This document shows, one piece after another, positions 32,477 through 41,455 of a stretch of DNA of 64,000 nucleotides; the stretch's first letter is position 1, and every line of letters begins with the position of its first letter. A program made the position numbers and the translations under genes. Origin of the DNA: Fictibacillus phosphorivorans (GTDB taxonomy: Bacteria; Bacillota; Bacilli; Bacillales; Fictibacillaceae). Where the stretch lies: assembly GCF_001619875.1 (NCBI RefSeq), contig NZ_LRFC01000001.1:558001-622000 (forward strand), written 5' to 3'. Under the pieces are notes generated by a model. The model was not told the DNA's origin, made no database searches, and worked only from the letters and a program-made list of their open reading frames with translations.

Positions 32477-34132
32477 TCATTCTTCTATCACCGGCCGAAC
32501 CCACAATTTTGAAAAATCCACATAACCAAAGTGCTTGATGTTCACGTTCATAAGCTCCGTTGAAAAGGGGATGTAACGTTTTTCATAATACAATGGAATC
32601 ATGATGGCTTCTTGAATCAGTTCCTTTTCGAATGCAACGTTTAACACAGTCCATTCTTCAAATGGTGTATGAATATATTGACTGATGCGTTCGCGCCATT
32701 TTTGATTCTTGTCTAAGATGATGGGCAATGGGGCAAAGCCGTTTGTTAAAAAGAAATAAAATGAAAGATCTTGGTTCAACTCGAAGATCTCACCATGAAT
32801 AAAAAGATCAACGTCTTGACTTTGCTCTCGGTTAAAAATCGTTTCTTCAAACGACATCCTCTTTATTTCAAAGGGTATGTTGTCTTGCTCGAGCATATTG
32901 ATTAACCAACGGGTTGTCTTTTCCGTGTGATCAGCGACTCTTACAATAAGTGGTTCTGTAAACACAGGACGCTCAATCTCTGTCATCGTAATACGTTGGT
33001 TCTGTCCAATGAGACAGCTGTTATCGTTTGGTGTTGCCCGTGGATCATACACTTGAATTTTATGTCGGTTCAAGTTAACCAATTGATGAATGTATTGCCG
33101 AATTTCTTTCCTGGCAATCTGTGATCCTTCACGATACGCGTTCATGATAAGCACGCCGAAACCAGAGTCACTTTCAACCTGAAATGTATCTGAATTCTCA
33201 GTTTCGAGTGTTGAATGATAGACGATTGGAAATTCTCTTGGAACGAGAACAAACTCTACAGCATCTAACAAGGGACGTTCTTGAAAGTGTTCGGTAAAAG
33301 CAGTTAACGTAGTCTTTTGATCGGTGTTTTCTTCTAAAATGAAGCTCCCCGTCCCGTAAATCCGACCTTTGTTTTCTTTGTAGATGCTCGCGGTCATCGT
33401 GCTTAACAACTGTAGAATGTAACTGCAGCCTCCTGGATAGAGAATATCCACAACGAGCGATGATTTAGCAAAGACCTTTTCAACGGGTGACCATAATTCT
33501 TTGTTTTCCTCATGCATCCGTAGCTTTTCTAAACAATTCACCACATCATCAGCTGTTAGAACAGATCCATCATGAAAGTGAACGTCTTTTCTTAAATAAA
33601 GCCGCAGTTTTGTAGAAGAAACATCCCAGCTGTGTGCGAGTTCAGGCAGAATCTCTCCTTGATCTGTAAGGAAGACAAGGCGGTTAAATACGTTTGCTAC
33701 CATATGAGCGCTGTGCGCATCTGCCGCTTCTAATGGATGGATCGTTCGAAAGGGAAAACGCTTAGGCACAACAAGCTTGTCCTGTGTCTTTTGAACAAAG
33801 CCGAAATGCGCATGGAACTTGTTCATCAACCGCATTTTTGTGTCAGTCGACCAATCGAACATTAAATATTTACTGCTTTTCTCTACAGGTTCTGAATCTA
33901 TTAATCTTAATACGTTCTCTTCAAAAATGTCTTCTACATCTTTCAGCCATTTAAGCTTCGAAACGTTTCCTCTTCCACGCCCAGAAGTGAATGACAGCCA
34001 GCCTTCATCTGCCCACTTTTTTAGGTAGCGGGTCGTTTGTTTCTGACTGATCTGAAGCGCTTCGGCAATCTCTTCTGTTCGAATGCTTCCAGATGAAAAA
34101 TACCTCCAAAGAATAAGCAGTTTATTATCCAT
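32477..34132 (-). CDS. SgrR-like transcriptional regulator with solute-binding domain
   Basis: A 551-residue protein. Residues 1-110 form a winged-helix domain of the SgrR_N type (IRTEEIAEALQISQKQTTRY, LSFTSGRGRGNVSKLKWL). From about residue 130 follows a family 5 extracytoplasmic-binding-protein-like domain (FPFRTIHPLEAADAHSAHMV, LRKDVHFHDGSVLTADDVVN), which here would sense a ligand inside the cell since no signal peptide exists. Divergent from an MFS gene at 34.2 kb, which it probably activates, a common Bacillus arrangement. Confidence 0.88.
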   Translation of the reverse strand: MDNKLLILWRYFSSGSIRTEEIAEALQISQKQTTRYLKKWADEGWLSFTSGRGRGNVSKLKWLKDVEDIFEENVLRLIDSEPVEKSSKYLMFDWSTDTKMRLMNKFHAHFGFVQKTQDKLVVPKRFPFRTIHPLEAADAHSAHMVANVFNRLVFLTDQGEILPELAHSWDVSSTKLRLYLRKDVHFHDGSVLTADDVVNCLEKLRMHEENKELWSPVEKVFAKSSLVVDILYPGGCSYILQLLSTMTASIYKENKGRIYGTGSFILEENTDQKTTLTAFTEHFQERPLLDAVEFVLVPREFPIVYHSTLETENSDTFQVESDSGFGVLIMNAYREGSQIARKEIRQYIHQLVNLNRHKIQVYDPRATPNDNSCLIGQNQRITMTEIERPVFTEPLIVRVADHTEKTTRWLINMLEQDNIPFEIKRMSFEETIFNREQSQDVDLFIHGEIFELNQDLSFYFFLTNGFAPLPIILDKNQKWRERISQYIHTPFEEWTVLNVAFEKELIQEAIMIPLYYEKRYIPFSTELMNVNIKHFGYVDFSKLWVRPVIEE

Positions 34133-34235
34133 TGAGCTCCCCTAATTTATAAAAGTAGACACTCTTTATTTAAATGTCTATTTTTAGATTCGTAAGTCTA
34201 GTTTAATATTACAATACACAGAAGGAGGGGACAAT

Positions 34236-35501
34236 ATGGGATGGAAAAATTACCCCCAAAACATTAAAGTACGGTTGATTACATCGTTCTTTAACCGGGC
34301 CGTTTCATCGGCTGTTATGCCGTTTATGGCACTATTTTTCGCACAAGAAAAGAATAAAGTCTGGGCAGGGACGTTCTTGATCTTAACGGTTGTCATTGGG
34401 TTTATAGTGAATTTAATCGGCGGCTACATATCTGACCGTTTTCCCCGGAAGAAAGTGTTAATGACAACATCTTGTTTAAATGCCGTCATGTTCTTGCTCA
34501 TGACTATTAGTTTGTTTCCGGATCAGAAATGGATCATGCTTTTTGCTGCTGCTTATATTGGGTTTATCGTAACAAGCAGCCTTGGCAGACCAGCGATGCA
34601 CGCGATTATTATGGATTCCACAACGCCTGAAAACAGAAAAGAAGTATATACGCTCGATTATTGGATGGTTAACCTCTCCATGGCAATTGGTGCAGCACTT
34701 GGCGGTTTGCTTTATGTGAGTCATCAGAAAGAGTTATTTATCTTGTTGACTGTGACATCGATTAGTATTCCGATCGCGTATGGAATCTGGCTGCGTGACG
34801 AGTTCAGCGGATTTTTAGAAAAAAAGCACGCCAATGTGTTTATGGATTTATTTCAAAACTACAAAGTGGCATTACAAGATTCTGCTTTTGTAAAAGTCGT
34901 AATCGGTGGAACATTTATCTTTTCAGCCGAATTTACGCTGAACAGTTACATTGGAATCAGACTGGCTGAAACGTTCGATTCTTTTTATATCGGAAACTTT
35001 GAAATCAGCGGTGTACGTATGCTGAGTATGCTGAACATCCAAAACATGCTTATGGTTGTATGTTTCACGTTTTTGATCAACAGAATAACGGACAAGTTAG
35101 ACAAAAGAAATGCGTTGCTGATCGGACTCCTTTTATATGGGATCGGTTATGTGACGGTCACTTCTGCAAATACGTGGTACATCTTGCTTCTATTCAACAT
35201 TATCGCGACGATGGGTGAGTTGATTTATTCACCAATAAAAGAAGCTGAGAAGGCGAACATGATTCCAAGTGATAAGCGTGGTTCGTATTCCGCATTTGCC
35301 AACGTTTCTTTCAGCGGAGCAGATATGCTGGCGCGATCAACCATTATTCTCGGAGCTTTCTTGGTTCCTGTGATGATGTCAGTGTATATGGGAGTTGTGA
35401 TTATGATCGGTGCGTTTTTCATGTATACAGGGTTGTTCGTGAGAGAGCGGGTTTCAGAAAAAGTAGGGAAGAATGAAGTTGCTGCACCAATAGCGAAGTA
35501 A
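34236..35501 (+). CDS. MFS transporter
   Basis: A 421-residue transporter with about 12 hydrophobic segments; motif A-like GYISDRFPRKKVLM follows helix 2. The first helix reads ITSFFNRAVSSAVMPFMALF, as in Bacillus exporters related to YxaM/MdtG-like proteins. GGAGGGG precedes the ATG. Its divergent neighbour is an SgrR-like regulator, which suggests induction by a small molecule, perhaps an amphipathic toxin or a sugar derivative. Substrate unknown. Confidence 0.88.
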   Translation: MGWKNYPQNIKVRLITSFFNRAVSSAVMPFMALFFAQEKNKVWAGTFLILTVVIGFIVNLIGGYISDRFPRKKVLMTTSCLNAVMFLLMTISLFPDQKWIMLFAAAYIGFIVTSSLGRPAMHAIIMDSTTPENRKEVYTLDYWMVNLSMAIGAALGGLLYVSHQKELFILLTVTSISIPIAYGIWLRDEFSGFLEKKHANVFMDLFQNYKVALQDSAFVKVVIGGTFIFSAEFTLNSYIGIRLAETFDSFYIGNFEISGVRMLSMLNIQNMLMVVCFTFLINRITDKLDKRNALLIGLLLYGIGYVTVTSANTWYILLLFNIIATMGELIYSPIKEAEKANMIPSDKRGSYSAFANVSFSGADMLARSTIILGAFLVPVMMSVYMGVVIMIGAFFMYTGLFVRERVSEKVGKNEVAAPIAK

Positions 35502-35508
35502 AAGGAGT

Positions 35509-35548
35509 AGGGATGACTCAATAACGTTGAGTTCATTCCTCTTTTTTG
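35509..35548 (+). terminator. Rho-independent terminator
   Basis: GGGATGACTCAA and TTGAGTTCATTCC pair around TAACG, then TCTTTTTTG. Confidence 0.75.
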
Positions 35549-35587
35549 TTGGTGTGTCATAAAAGGATAATAGACTGTCCTTCTGGA

Positions 35588-35741
35588 GTGTAAAATGTCA
35601 TTAGTTGTACGTTTAGAGGATACACTTTATTTTTTTACGAGGTAATTCATAATAATTACGAGGTAATACTAAATAATTACGTGTATAACTCCCATAATTA
35701 CGTACATAAATTGATTTATCCGATTTTTGACAATTTCACAC
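35588..35741. repeat. 21-bp period intergenic array (AATTACGAGG type) with inverted-repeat flanks
   Basis: TTACG words start at 35635, 35656, 35677 and 35698, exactly 21 bp apart. GTGTAAAATGTCA (35588) and TGACAATTTCACAC (35728) flank it as an imperfect inverted repeat. Reverse-complemented, the unit reads CTCGTAATTA, close to the CTCGCGGAATTA cores elsewhere. Confidence 0.7.
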
Positions 35742-35765
35742 AGGAGACGAAACAGTAAGTAAAAG

Positions 35766-35797
35766 AAAAAAGCTTGGAATTCCAACTCCAAGCTTTT
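35766..35797 (-). terminator. Terminator of the coiled-coil gene
   Basis: AAAAAGCTTGGA and TCCAAGCTTTT flank ATTCCAAC; on the minus strand it ends in a T run after the gene at 35802. Confidence 0.85.
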
Positions 35798-35801
35798 CTC
35801 A

Positions 35802-36122
35802 TTACGAATTCGGTTCTTTTACAGAAGCGATCTCAATCTTTTCAACAAACATGTTAAAGACACTTCGTTTTTCTTCCAGCTTCTTCAGCTGTTGTTTCAG
35901 TTCGTTGTACTTTTCTTCAAACGGCTGCTGATAGGTTTTCTTGATATTCTTAATCATTTCTTCATTAATAGTAGATTGAATGACTTGTTTGGTAATACCA
36001 AATTTATACGAATAGAGTTGAAGTTCGGTTTTTACTTTATCATACTCTTCGTCTATCTCTTTCTTTTGTTGCTCAATCTCATCTTTCCATTCCAGCAGAG
36101 CATCTTTTACATACGGCTCCAT
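35802..36122 (-). CDS. Coiled-coil protein of unknown function, 106 aa
   Basis: The whole protein is helical and charged. Two long coiled-coil stretches (EWKDEIEQQKKEIDEEYDKV and EEKYNELKQQLKKLEEKRSV) surround a middle part with FGITKQVIQSTINEEM. No signal or membrane segment. Own terminator, single gene. No family recognised. Confidence 0.65.
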   Translation of the reverse strand: MEPYVKDALLEWKDEIEQQKKEIDEEYDKVKTELQLYSYKFGITKQVIQSTINEEMIKNIKKTYQQPFEEKYNELKQQLKKLEEKRSVFNMFVEKIEIASVKEPNS

Positions 36123-36247
36123 GTTTTGCCCCCTTACAAAGTTCGTTCTTCTGTCATTTCTTTTTTATGTACTCTATACACTATTTATAATGAAACGCTC
36201 ATTTATGGGGGTATTTTCATGCGTTGACTAAATTTTTCCATCAGACT

Positions 36248-36408
36248 ATGATTGGATTAGAAATGAAAAATGGAAATCTAAAAGGGATGGGTAACAGTTA
36301 CATGCAAGAAAATGTATTAGAAAGAAAGATTTAAAGAAACGAGAACAAATATTGAAGATGGTCACTGGTGGGTCTCTTATCGAGTGGATAGAAGTGGTTC
36401 TTCGTTAG
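36248..36408 (+). pseudogene. Possible frameshifted small gene
   Basis: From ATG 36248 one frame reads to TAA at 36334 (ending NSYMQENVLERKI). Another frame opens at 36328 and runs to TAG at 36408 with protein-like sequence (DLKKREQILKMVTGGSLIEW). A one-base shift near 36328 would join them into about 53 residues. No family recognised, and AT-rich chance frames remain possible. The rest of 36123-36453 shows nothing else. Confidence 0.25.
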
Positions 36409-36453
36409 AAGATTCAAGTCACTCATCTCTTAAAAAGAAAGGTGCTGTGTCAG

Positions 36454-36744
36454 ATGCCAACAATAGGATGGCTATTCGTTGCAATCGTGTTAGGCGGAAT
36501 CATAATAGGTTCATTGATTCAGAGATATCGTTATCGAAAATTGAAGCTTATTTACACAGCATTCGGACAGGAAAACTATTTTAACATTATATCCAAATTA
36601 AATAGCGCAGACGTCCCGTATAAGGTGAAAGTACCGATGCAAGGAATGGGAGCTAGAGAAAGATCGATCGTCGATAACACGCAGTACGATATTTTTGTTA
36701 AAAAAGAAGAAGCACACCGAGCTGGGGATGCGTTACGCAAATAA
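36454..36744 (+). CDS. Membrane-anchored protein of unknown function, 96 aa
   Basis: Starts at ATG 36454 or GTG 36448 with AAAGGTG upstream. One N-terminal transmembrane segment (LFVAIVLGGIIIGSLIQRYR) is followed by a soluble domain (IISKLNSADVPYKVKVP, DIFVKKEEAHRAGDALRK). This tail resembles DUF2007-type signal-transducing domains, which have similar 'YDIFVKxEDxHKA' endings, but I am not certain. The next gene starts 14 bp later. Confidence 0.6.
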   Translation: MPTIGWLFVAIVLGGIIIGSLIQRYRYRKLKLIYTAFGQENYFNIISKLNSADVPYKVKVPMQGMGARERSIVDNTQYDIFVKKEEAHRAGDALRK

Positions 36745-36757
36745 GGGGATGAAGTTT

Positions 36758-37387
36758 GTGAAAAGAACGATGAGCTATGTAAGAAGTCATGAAGAGCTAC
36801 GAGAAATGCTTGGAAGTCCTAGTCTTAGAGGGCAAAACAAAGTAATCGCTACGATTGATGAGCATTGCAAAGACTTTATTTCAAAATCTCCTTTTCTAGT
36901 CCTATCAACATCAGATGCTGATGGAAACTGTGACAGTTCCCCTAGAGGAGATGCCCCTGGATTTGTTTATGTTCTAGATGATCAGCACCTTATCATTCCA
37001 GATCGTCCGGGTAATAAAAGGGTTGATTCTATGTTCAACATTCTTTCTAATCCTAATATCGGATTATTGTTTATCATTCCTGGCATGGGTGAAACGATGC
37101 GGATCAATGGGGAAGCAGCCATAATAAAAGATGAAGATATTTTAATGAAGATGGCAGTCAACGGAAAGTCACCGCAGCTTGGCATCCTCGTAAAAGTGAA
37201 TCAATGTTACATGCATTGTGGCAAAGCGTTTAAACGCTCAGGTCTATGGGAGCCAGAGAGCTGGAACAGGAAAGAAGAGTTGCCTAGTGCTGCAAAGATT
37301 TTAGCTGCACACGTTAACATGCCGGAGATGACAGAAGAAAGAATTGTCGCTGATCTTGAGGAAGGGTATAAGAATAGGCTTTATTAA
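36758..37387 (+). CDS. Pyridoxamine 5'-phosphate oxidase-like FMN protein (MSMEG_1061-like)
   Basis: A 209-residue split-barrel flavoprotein. GTG at 36758 is preferred since AAGGGG lies 9 bp upstream. FISKSPFLVLSTSDADGNCD and SSPRGDAPGFVYVLDDQHL form the FMN-binding barrel; RPGNKRVDSMFNILSNPNIG and FIIPGMGETMRINGEA are further typical blocks. The sequence matches what I recall as the MSMEG_1061-type PPOX family, whose substrates are largely unknown. It follows the membrane-anchored gene closely and may share its transcript. Terminator follows. Confidence 0.85.
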   Translation: MKRTMSYVRSHEELREMLGSPSLRGQNKVIATIDEHCKDFISKSPFLVLSTSDADGNCDSSPRGDAPGFVYVLDDQHLIIPDRPGNKRVDSMFNILSNPNIGLLFIIPGMGETMRINGEAAIIKDEDILMKMAVNGKSPQLGILVKVNQCYMHCGKAFKRSGLWEPESWNRKEELPSAAKILAAHVNMPEMTEERIVADLEEGYKNRLY

Positions 37388-37391
37388 CACG

Positions 37392-37420
37392 AAGGACCTG
37401 AGTTGGATCAGGTCTTTTTT
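37392..37420 (+). terminator. Rho-independent terminator
   Basis: AGGACCTGA and TCAGGTCTTTTTT pair around GTTGGA. Confidence 0.85.
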
Positions 37421-37465
37421 GTATATGATCTTTTTTAAAGGTTCTTCTTGCAAACTTTTTTGCTT

Positions 37466-37512
37466 TTGCAAGTGGTTAATTTCCGTTTTAGTTGCTCGCT
37501 TTCGGCGGGCAG
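37466..37512. repeat. Possible remnant of a dispersed Bacillaceae intergenic repeat
   Basis: Reverse-complemented, this stretch reads CCGCCGAAAGCGAGCAACT then AAACGGAAATTAACC. That resembles one end of a GC-rich intergenic repeat I recall from several Bacillaceae (GAAAGCGAGCAGC, GGAACGGAAATCAAC). The rest of the element is absent. The 280 bp from 37421 to 37702 hold no gene. Confidence 0.35.
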
Positions 37513-37702
37513 GTGGTCAACCGCATTCTTACGTTTCATTCCCAGTGAAAGGCGGGAGAGACTGTTCAACAGAAATGAAGAAAAGTATAAGATTTCGGAA
37601 ATACTGTAGCTTGAAGGATCTGCCTTAAAAGTAAGCTGTTCGCTTTGTATACGGCATGACACATGCTATCATTGAAAATTATAGTTTTTAAGGGGGGAGA
37701 CA

Positions 37703-39880
37703 GTGCGGCAACTACATAGAAAACATCAATGGCTAGCGAGGTTAATGGCTTCTGACCCTGGATATGTCCGGCTGCAAAAAGCGGGTCGGGCAACGGCAAG
37801 TTTAATTTTTTCCATTTTTTCAACACTTTTGTTAATACGTTATACTGGCCATCCAGGCGGTATTACCCCTGCAATTGTCTCAGGAATGCTCGGGTTAATG
37901 GGTATTATGGTTGTGATGGATGATACGAAAAAACAAATGAAGGTTACGACAATCTTGCTTGGAATATCAGCCATGCTCGGAATCACAATCGGATCGATCG
38001 TTGCGGGACATGCTTATTATATTGATTTGGTATTGATTTTCAGTGTTTTTAGCAGCTTTTACTTTTCGAGATTTGGTACACGTTATTTTTCCCTTTTCAT
38101 GATTTTCTTTCTGACCGTTTATTTTTCTTCTGTTTTAAAATTATTAAGTGAACAGCTGCCTTGGTTTTATTTAGGAGTTTGGTGTGGCGTGATCTATGCC
38201 TTTATCTTTAATTTCTTTTTGTTTCAAGACACGGCAAAAAACCTCAGAAGCAGCATCAGATCCTTTCATATTCAGAGCAATTTAACACTTAACCTCTTAA
38301 TTGAAGCGATGAAAGATAAAAAAACGGACCCTTTGCGTAAGAAGGAGTTAGAGAAGAATGTCTTAAAATTAAGAGAATATGCACTCATTGTATCGGGTTA
38401 CATTAATGCAGATGATGTTCAAAAGATGTGGCCAGGATTGCTGCCGAACCAGCTGAGGCTGTATGTTTTTGACACAGGCATGCTGATTGAAACTCTGATT
38501 GATTCTGTACGAGGACTTAAAAAAGCAGAGGCACTAGAAGTTGAAAAAATTAAACAGCTGCTGATTTCAGTAACTGAGGCGGTTCGGGATGCGGAAGTAC
38601 TCGCTCCAAATGTAAAAGAACAAAATTTACAACCTGCCGAAAAAGCGGTTCAGCAACTGCGACTATTGATCATGGAGCTGTTCGAACGGGAAGAGCCGCC
38701 AAAAGGATGGATCTATCTCATCCGCCGAATTGAATCCATTGCGAATCATGTTATTGAGGGAGCTGTCAGCATTCAGCAATCTCTTCACTCTCATCAAACG
38801 CTAAATAGGGCAGATGATGTAGTTGAAGAGAATGAAGAAGATGAGGATTCAGCTTCAGAGAAGGATAATTCCTTAAAACCGTCCACCAAAAAAGCGTATC
38901 AAGCGTTGGTCGCAGGTATTATTTCAATCATCGTTGGCTTGATCATTTCGCCAACACAGCCGTACTGGGTTCTTCTTACGGCGTTTGTCGTGCTGCTTGG
39001 GACGGAATCAATCGGCCGAATCTATACAAAAGGTTACCAGCGTTCTTTAGGTACGATCATTGGGGCAGTGTTGGGCTTTGCTCTTGCCAAACTCCTTTCG
39101 GGTCATACGGTATTGGAGATTGTCTTTCTTTTTGTGGTCGTCTTTTTGGCTTTTTATTTGTTTACCGTTTCATATACGTTGATGAGTGTGTTCATCACCA
39201 TGCTGATCGCTTTTATGTATGACCTTTTATTAGGTGGCATTACACTTACACTCATTGGAGCACGTGTCCTTGATACGATTGCAGGTGCAGTCATTGCGCT
39301 AGGTGTATCTTATATTATTTTTCCAAAGAAAACAAAGGATAAAGTGGCTGAATCTATCGGTGATTTTTTAGGTGAACTGTCCCCTTTTGTGACCGAGTAT
39401 GTAAGAAGTTTTAGAGAAGATGTGAACGTGAAGAATCTTTCAGAAAGTGCGTTTCAGCTGGATCAAAAGCTTCAGGTAATAAGAGACGAAGCACAATCAT
39501 TCCTGCAGCGTCGAGGCTCACCCATCTATTCGGATATGGTTAGATGGATGACGATGCTTGCCGCAATCAACTATTATGCAAGGCATCTCGTTGCTTCAGC
39601 TTATCGAAAGGGATTTGATTATCCTGAAGAGCTTGTTGAGGTATTTATACAGATTGAGAAAAAGCTTAAAGAAAATATTGATTATTTAACTGAACTCGTA
39701 AAAGGAAACGAAGCAGAAGGAGTCCTTCATTCATTGGAAGAAGAGCGTGAAAAGATTGAAAGGCTTGCACCGAGCCGAAAACAGTCACATCGTGATTTGG
39801 TCCATCACCTCTATTATGTATGGCGAATGAATCGATCTTTTGTGGATTTAGGATATGAGCTAGGAGGGGAGAAGGAGTAG
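37703..39880 (+). CDS. FUSC-type membrane protein (aromatic acid exporter-like)
   Basis: A 725-residue protein starting with GTG at 37703, preceded by AAGGGGGG. It has two membrane blocks of about five or six segments each (residues 30-180 and 395-540), each followed by a long cytoplasmic helical domain. This doubled arrangement is the FUSC (fusaric-acid-resistance/aromatic-acid-exporter) pattern, also seen in YccS-like proteins. The linker before the second block is very acidic (DDVVEENEEDEDSASEKDN). RIYTKGYQRSLGTIIGAVLG is the conserved start of the second pore domain. Likely an efflux protein; substrate unknown. Confidence 0.82.
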   Translation: MRQLHRKHQWLARLMASDPGYVRLQKAGRATASLIFSIFSTLLLIRYTGHPGGITPAIVSGMLGLMGIMVVMDDTKKQMKVTTILLGISAMLGITIGSIVAGHAYYIDLVLIFSVFSSFYFSRFGTRYFSLFMIFFLTVYFSSVLKLLSEQLPWFYLGVWCGVIYAFIFNFFLFQDTAKNLRSSIRSFHIQSNLTLNLLIEAMKDKKTDPLRKKELEKNVLKLREYALIVSGYINADDVQKMWPGLLPNQLRLYVFDTGMLIETLIDSVRGLKKAEALEVEKIKQLLISVTEAVRDAEVLAPNVKEQNLQPAEKAVQQLRLLIMELFEREEPPKGWIYLIRRIESIANHVIEGAVSIQQSLHSHQTLNRADDVVEENEEDEDSASEKDNSLKPSTKKAYQALVAGIISIIVGLIISPTQPYWVLLTAFVVLLGTESIGRIYTKGYQRSLGTIIGAVLGFALAKLLSGHTVLEIVFLFVVVFLAFYLFTVSYTLMSVFITMLIAFMYDLLLGGITLTLIGARVLDTIAGAVIALGVSYIIFPKKTKDKVAESIGDFLGELSPFVTEYVRSFREDVNVKNLSESAFQLDQKLQVIRDEAQSFLQRRGSPIYSDMVRWMTMLAAINYYARHLVASAYRKGFDYPEELVEVFIQIEKKLKENIDYLTELVKGNEAEGVLHSLEEEREKIERLAPSRKQSHRDLVHHLYYVWRMNRSFVDLGYELGGEKE

Positions 39881-39898
39881 TGAATACTCCTTCTTTTT
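39871..39898 (+). terminator. Rho-independent terminator
   Basis: GAAGGAGTA and TACTCCTTCTTTTT pair around GTGAA, overlapping the end of the FUSC gene. Confidence 0.85.
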
Positions 39899-40080
39899 CA
39901 CTTTACTATGAAAGAAGATGTCATTTTTAAAGGGTAGAATAGGAATATCTTAGGTGGAAATCTAAAGTGAGCAGCAACTTTTTAGGGTTGCTGCTTTTGT
40001 AATGGACAGATTATCTAAGAAGGAATGTATTAGGCGGATAAAGAAGTTAGTTGATAAAGACTTAAATAAGGGGTGTTATA

Positions 40081-40596
40081 GTGAATCATTTGAAACAAAT
40101 AGTTGTGCAAAAAGTTTCTCACGATGATCATGAAGTAATCATAAGCCTTTTAAAAGAAATAGCTCAATGGCTGAAGGATCACAAAATCAATCAGTGGAGT
40201 TATCTGCTTGTTGGCGGTGATGATGAAGAAATTATATATGCCATTCAGCACGATCATACATACAAAGTATTAAAGGACGATACTCTAATCGCCACTTTTA
40301 CTCTATCACCCGAGCAAAGTGAATGGGATCAGCACATTTTCGGGAAGGATGCATTTTCTGATTCCATGTATTTACATCGGTTAGCAGTTGTGCCGGAGTA
40401 TATGAATCAGGGAATCGGAAAGGAAATCCTGCATTGGATCCAAGAAAATATGGGGAAAGAAAAGAAGTATATTAAATTAGATTGTGTAGCTGATAATGTA
40501 AAGCTCAACCGATTTTATCAAGATAATGGTTTTGAATATTTGGGTGAAACCGATAATCATAGCAAATATAGAAAAGTGCTGGTTAGGAGAGCTTGA
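40081..40596 (+). CDS. GNAT family N-acetyltransferase
   Basis: A 171-residue acetyltransferase with GTG start (AAGGGGTG upstream). SMYLHRLAVVPEYMNQGIGK carries the acetyl-CoA-binding loop (QGIGKEIL) and KYIKLDCVADNVKLNRFYQD is the classic C-terminal block. The N-terminal part (KEIAQWLKDHKINQWSYLL) resembles the Bacillus YkkB/'acetyltransferase with WxxxxGxxQW' group. Substrate unknown. Monocistronic, lying before the T-box leader. Confidence 0.88.
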   Translation: MNHLKQIVVQKVSHDDHEVIISLLKEIAQWLKDHKINQWSYLLVGGDDEEIIYAIQHDHTYKVLKDDTLIATFTLSPEQSEWDQHIFGKDAFSDSMYLHRLAVVPEYMNQGIGKEILHWIQENMGKEKKYIKLDCVADNVKLNRFYQDNGFEYLGETDNHSKYRKVLVRRA

Positions 40597-40687
40597 GTTT
40601 TGTAGACAACAAGTTACAAAAAAACTTGACAGAATTTTCTAAAACCCCTATGATAAGTAAAAGTTTTCCATACATAGGATAAACGCT

Positions 40688-40925
40688 TTGATTAGGAGCA
40701 GTAAGGAAGAGTCTGTTGTTCAGAGAGCTGCTGAATTGGTGAAAAGCAGTCAATGGAAATCCTGAACTCGCCTAGGAGTGGCCAGGCTGAGAATGAAGTC
40801 TGGACGGATCACCTCCGTGATTAGGTCTTAAGAAGGTTTGCTTTTTCGTGTGCAAGCAAACCAAGAAGAGTGGTACCACGTTAGGATCAGCCTATCGTCT
40901 CTTTATGAGATGATGGGCTTTTAAT
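40688..40925 (+). promoter_or_regulatory. T-box riboswitch, leucine-type specifier (CTC), upstream of a HIT gene
   Basis: The apical block AGAGAGCTGCTGAATTGGTG, the T-box AGAGTGGTACCACG and the terminator AGCCTATCGTCTC-TTTAT-GAGATGATGGGCT-TTT (40889-40922) are clear. In stem I the loop between TCCT and AGGA reads GAACTCGC, so the specifier is CTC (Leu). This would tie the downstream HIT gene to leucyl-tRNA charging, an unusual partner. Confidence 0.88.
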
Positions 40926-40947
40926 TATTTTAGAGGAGAGATGACGC

Positions 40948-41409
40948 ATGAGTGAGGATTGTTTTATTTGCAATAAGCATCAAGGGAGCATTGATACTGC
41001 TGGGATCAAGATTTATGAAAATGATTTCGTCTATGTAGGTCATATTGATAGAGGTGGTGGACCATCTTACTTGGGACATATCATGATCGATCTGAAGCGT
41101 CACGCAGCATCACTTGGGGACATGACTCCTGATGAGGCGGGTGCATTCGGCCAGATCATGGCGAGGGTGAGTAAAGCGGTTAAGGAAACACAGGGTGCGG
41201 AACACATTTATGCGCTAGTTTCAGGGAATTCAGTTCCTCATCTGCACATGCATATTGTGCCGCGTTATCCGAAAACACCTGCGGAATATTGGGGACCGAA
41301 CGAAGTATACGACTGGCCAAATGCTCCGTTTGGGATGAACGAAGAGATCGTGAAAGTGTGCGAACAGGTTAAGAGGTTCTTGGAGGAAGATTCGTATGTT
41401 TCATCATGA
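40948..41409 (+). CDS. HIT family nucleotide hydrolase/transferase
   Basis: A 153-residue histidine-triad protein. The triad is His98, His100 and His102 in PHLHMHIVPRY; these enzymes split nucleoside phosphoramidates or acyl-adenylates. CFICNKH (Cys5, Cys8) with downstream His may bind zinc as in some HIT members. GGGPSYLGHIMIDLKRHAAS is the family core. AGAGGAGAG precedes the ATG. It is the only gene downstream of a leucine-type T-box; HIT proteins such as HinT hydrolyse aminoacyl-AMP made by synthetases, which makes the link biologically plausible, but this is inference. Confidence 0.88.
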   Translation: MSEDCFICNKHQGSIDTAGIKIYENDFVYVGHIDRGGGPSYLGHIMIDLKRHAASLGDMTPDEAGAFGQIMARVSKAVKETQGAEHIYALVSGNSVPHLHMHIVPRYPKTPAEYWGPNEVYDWPNAPFGMNEEIVKVCEQVKRFLEEDSYVSS

Positions 41410-41455
41410 ACTTAAGTGGATTGGCAGTGAAAAGAACTTTGTTGATTAATTAGAT

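Noticed and set aside
36384-36584. Open frame of 66 codons
   Set aside because: It overlaps the better-supported membrane-anchored gene at 36454 in another frame and has no ribosome-binding site.
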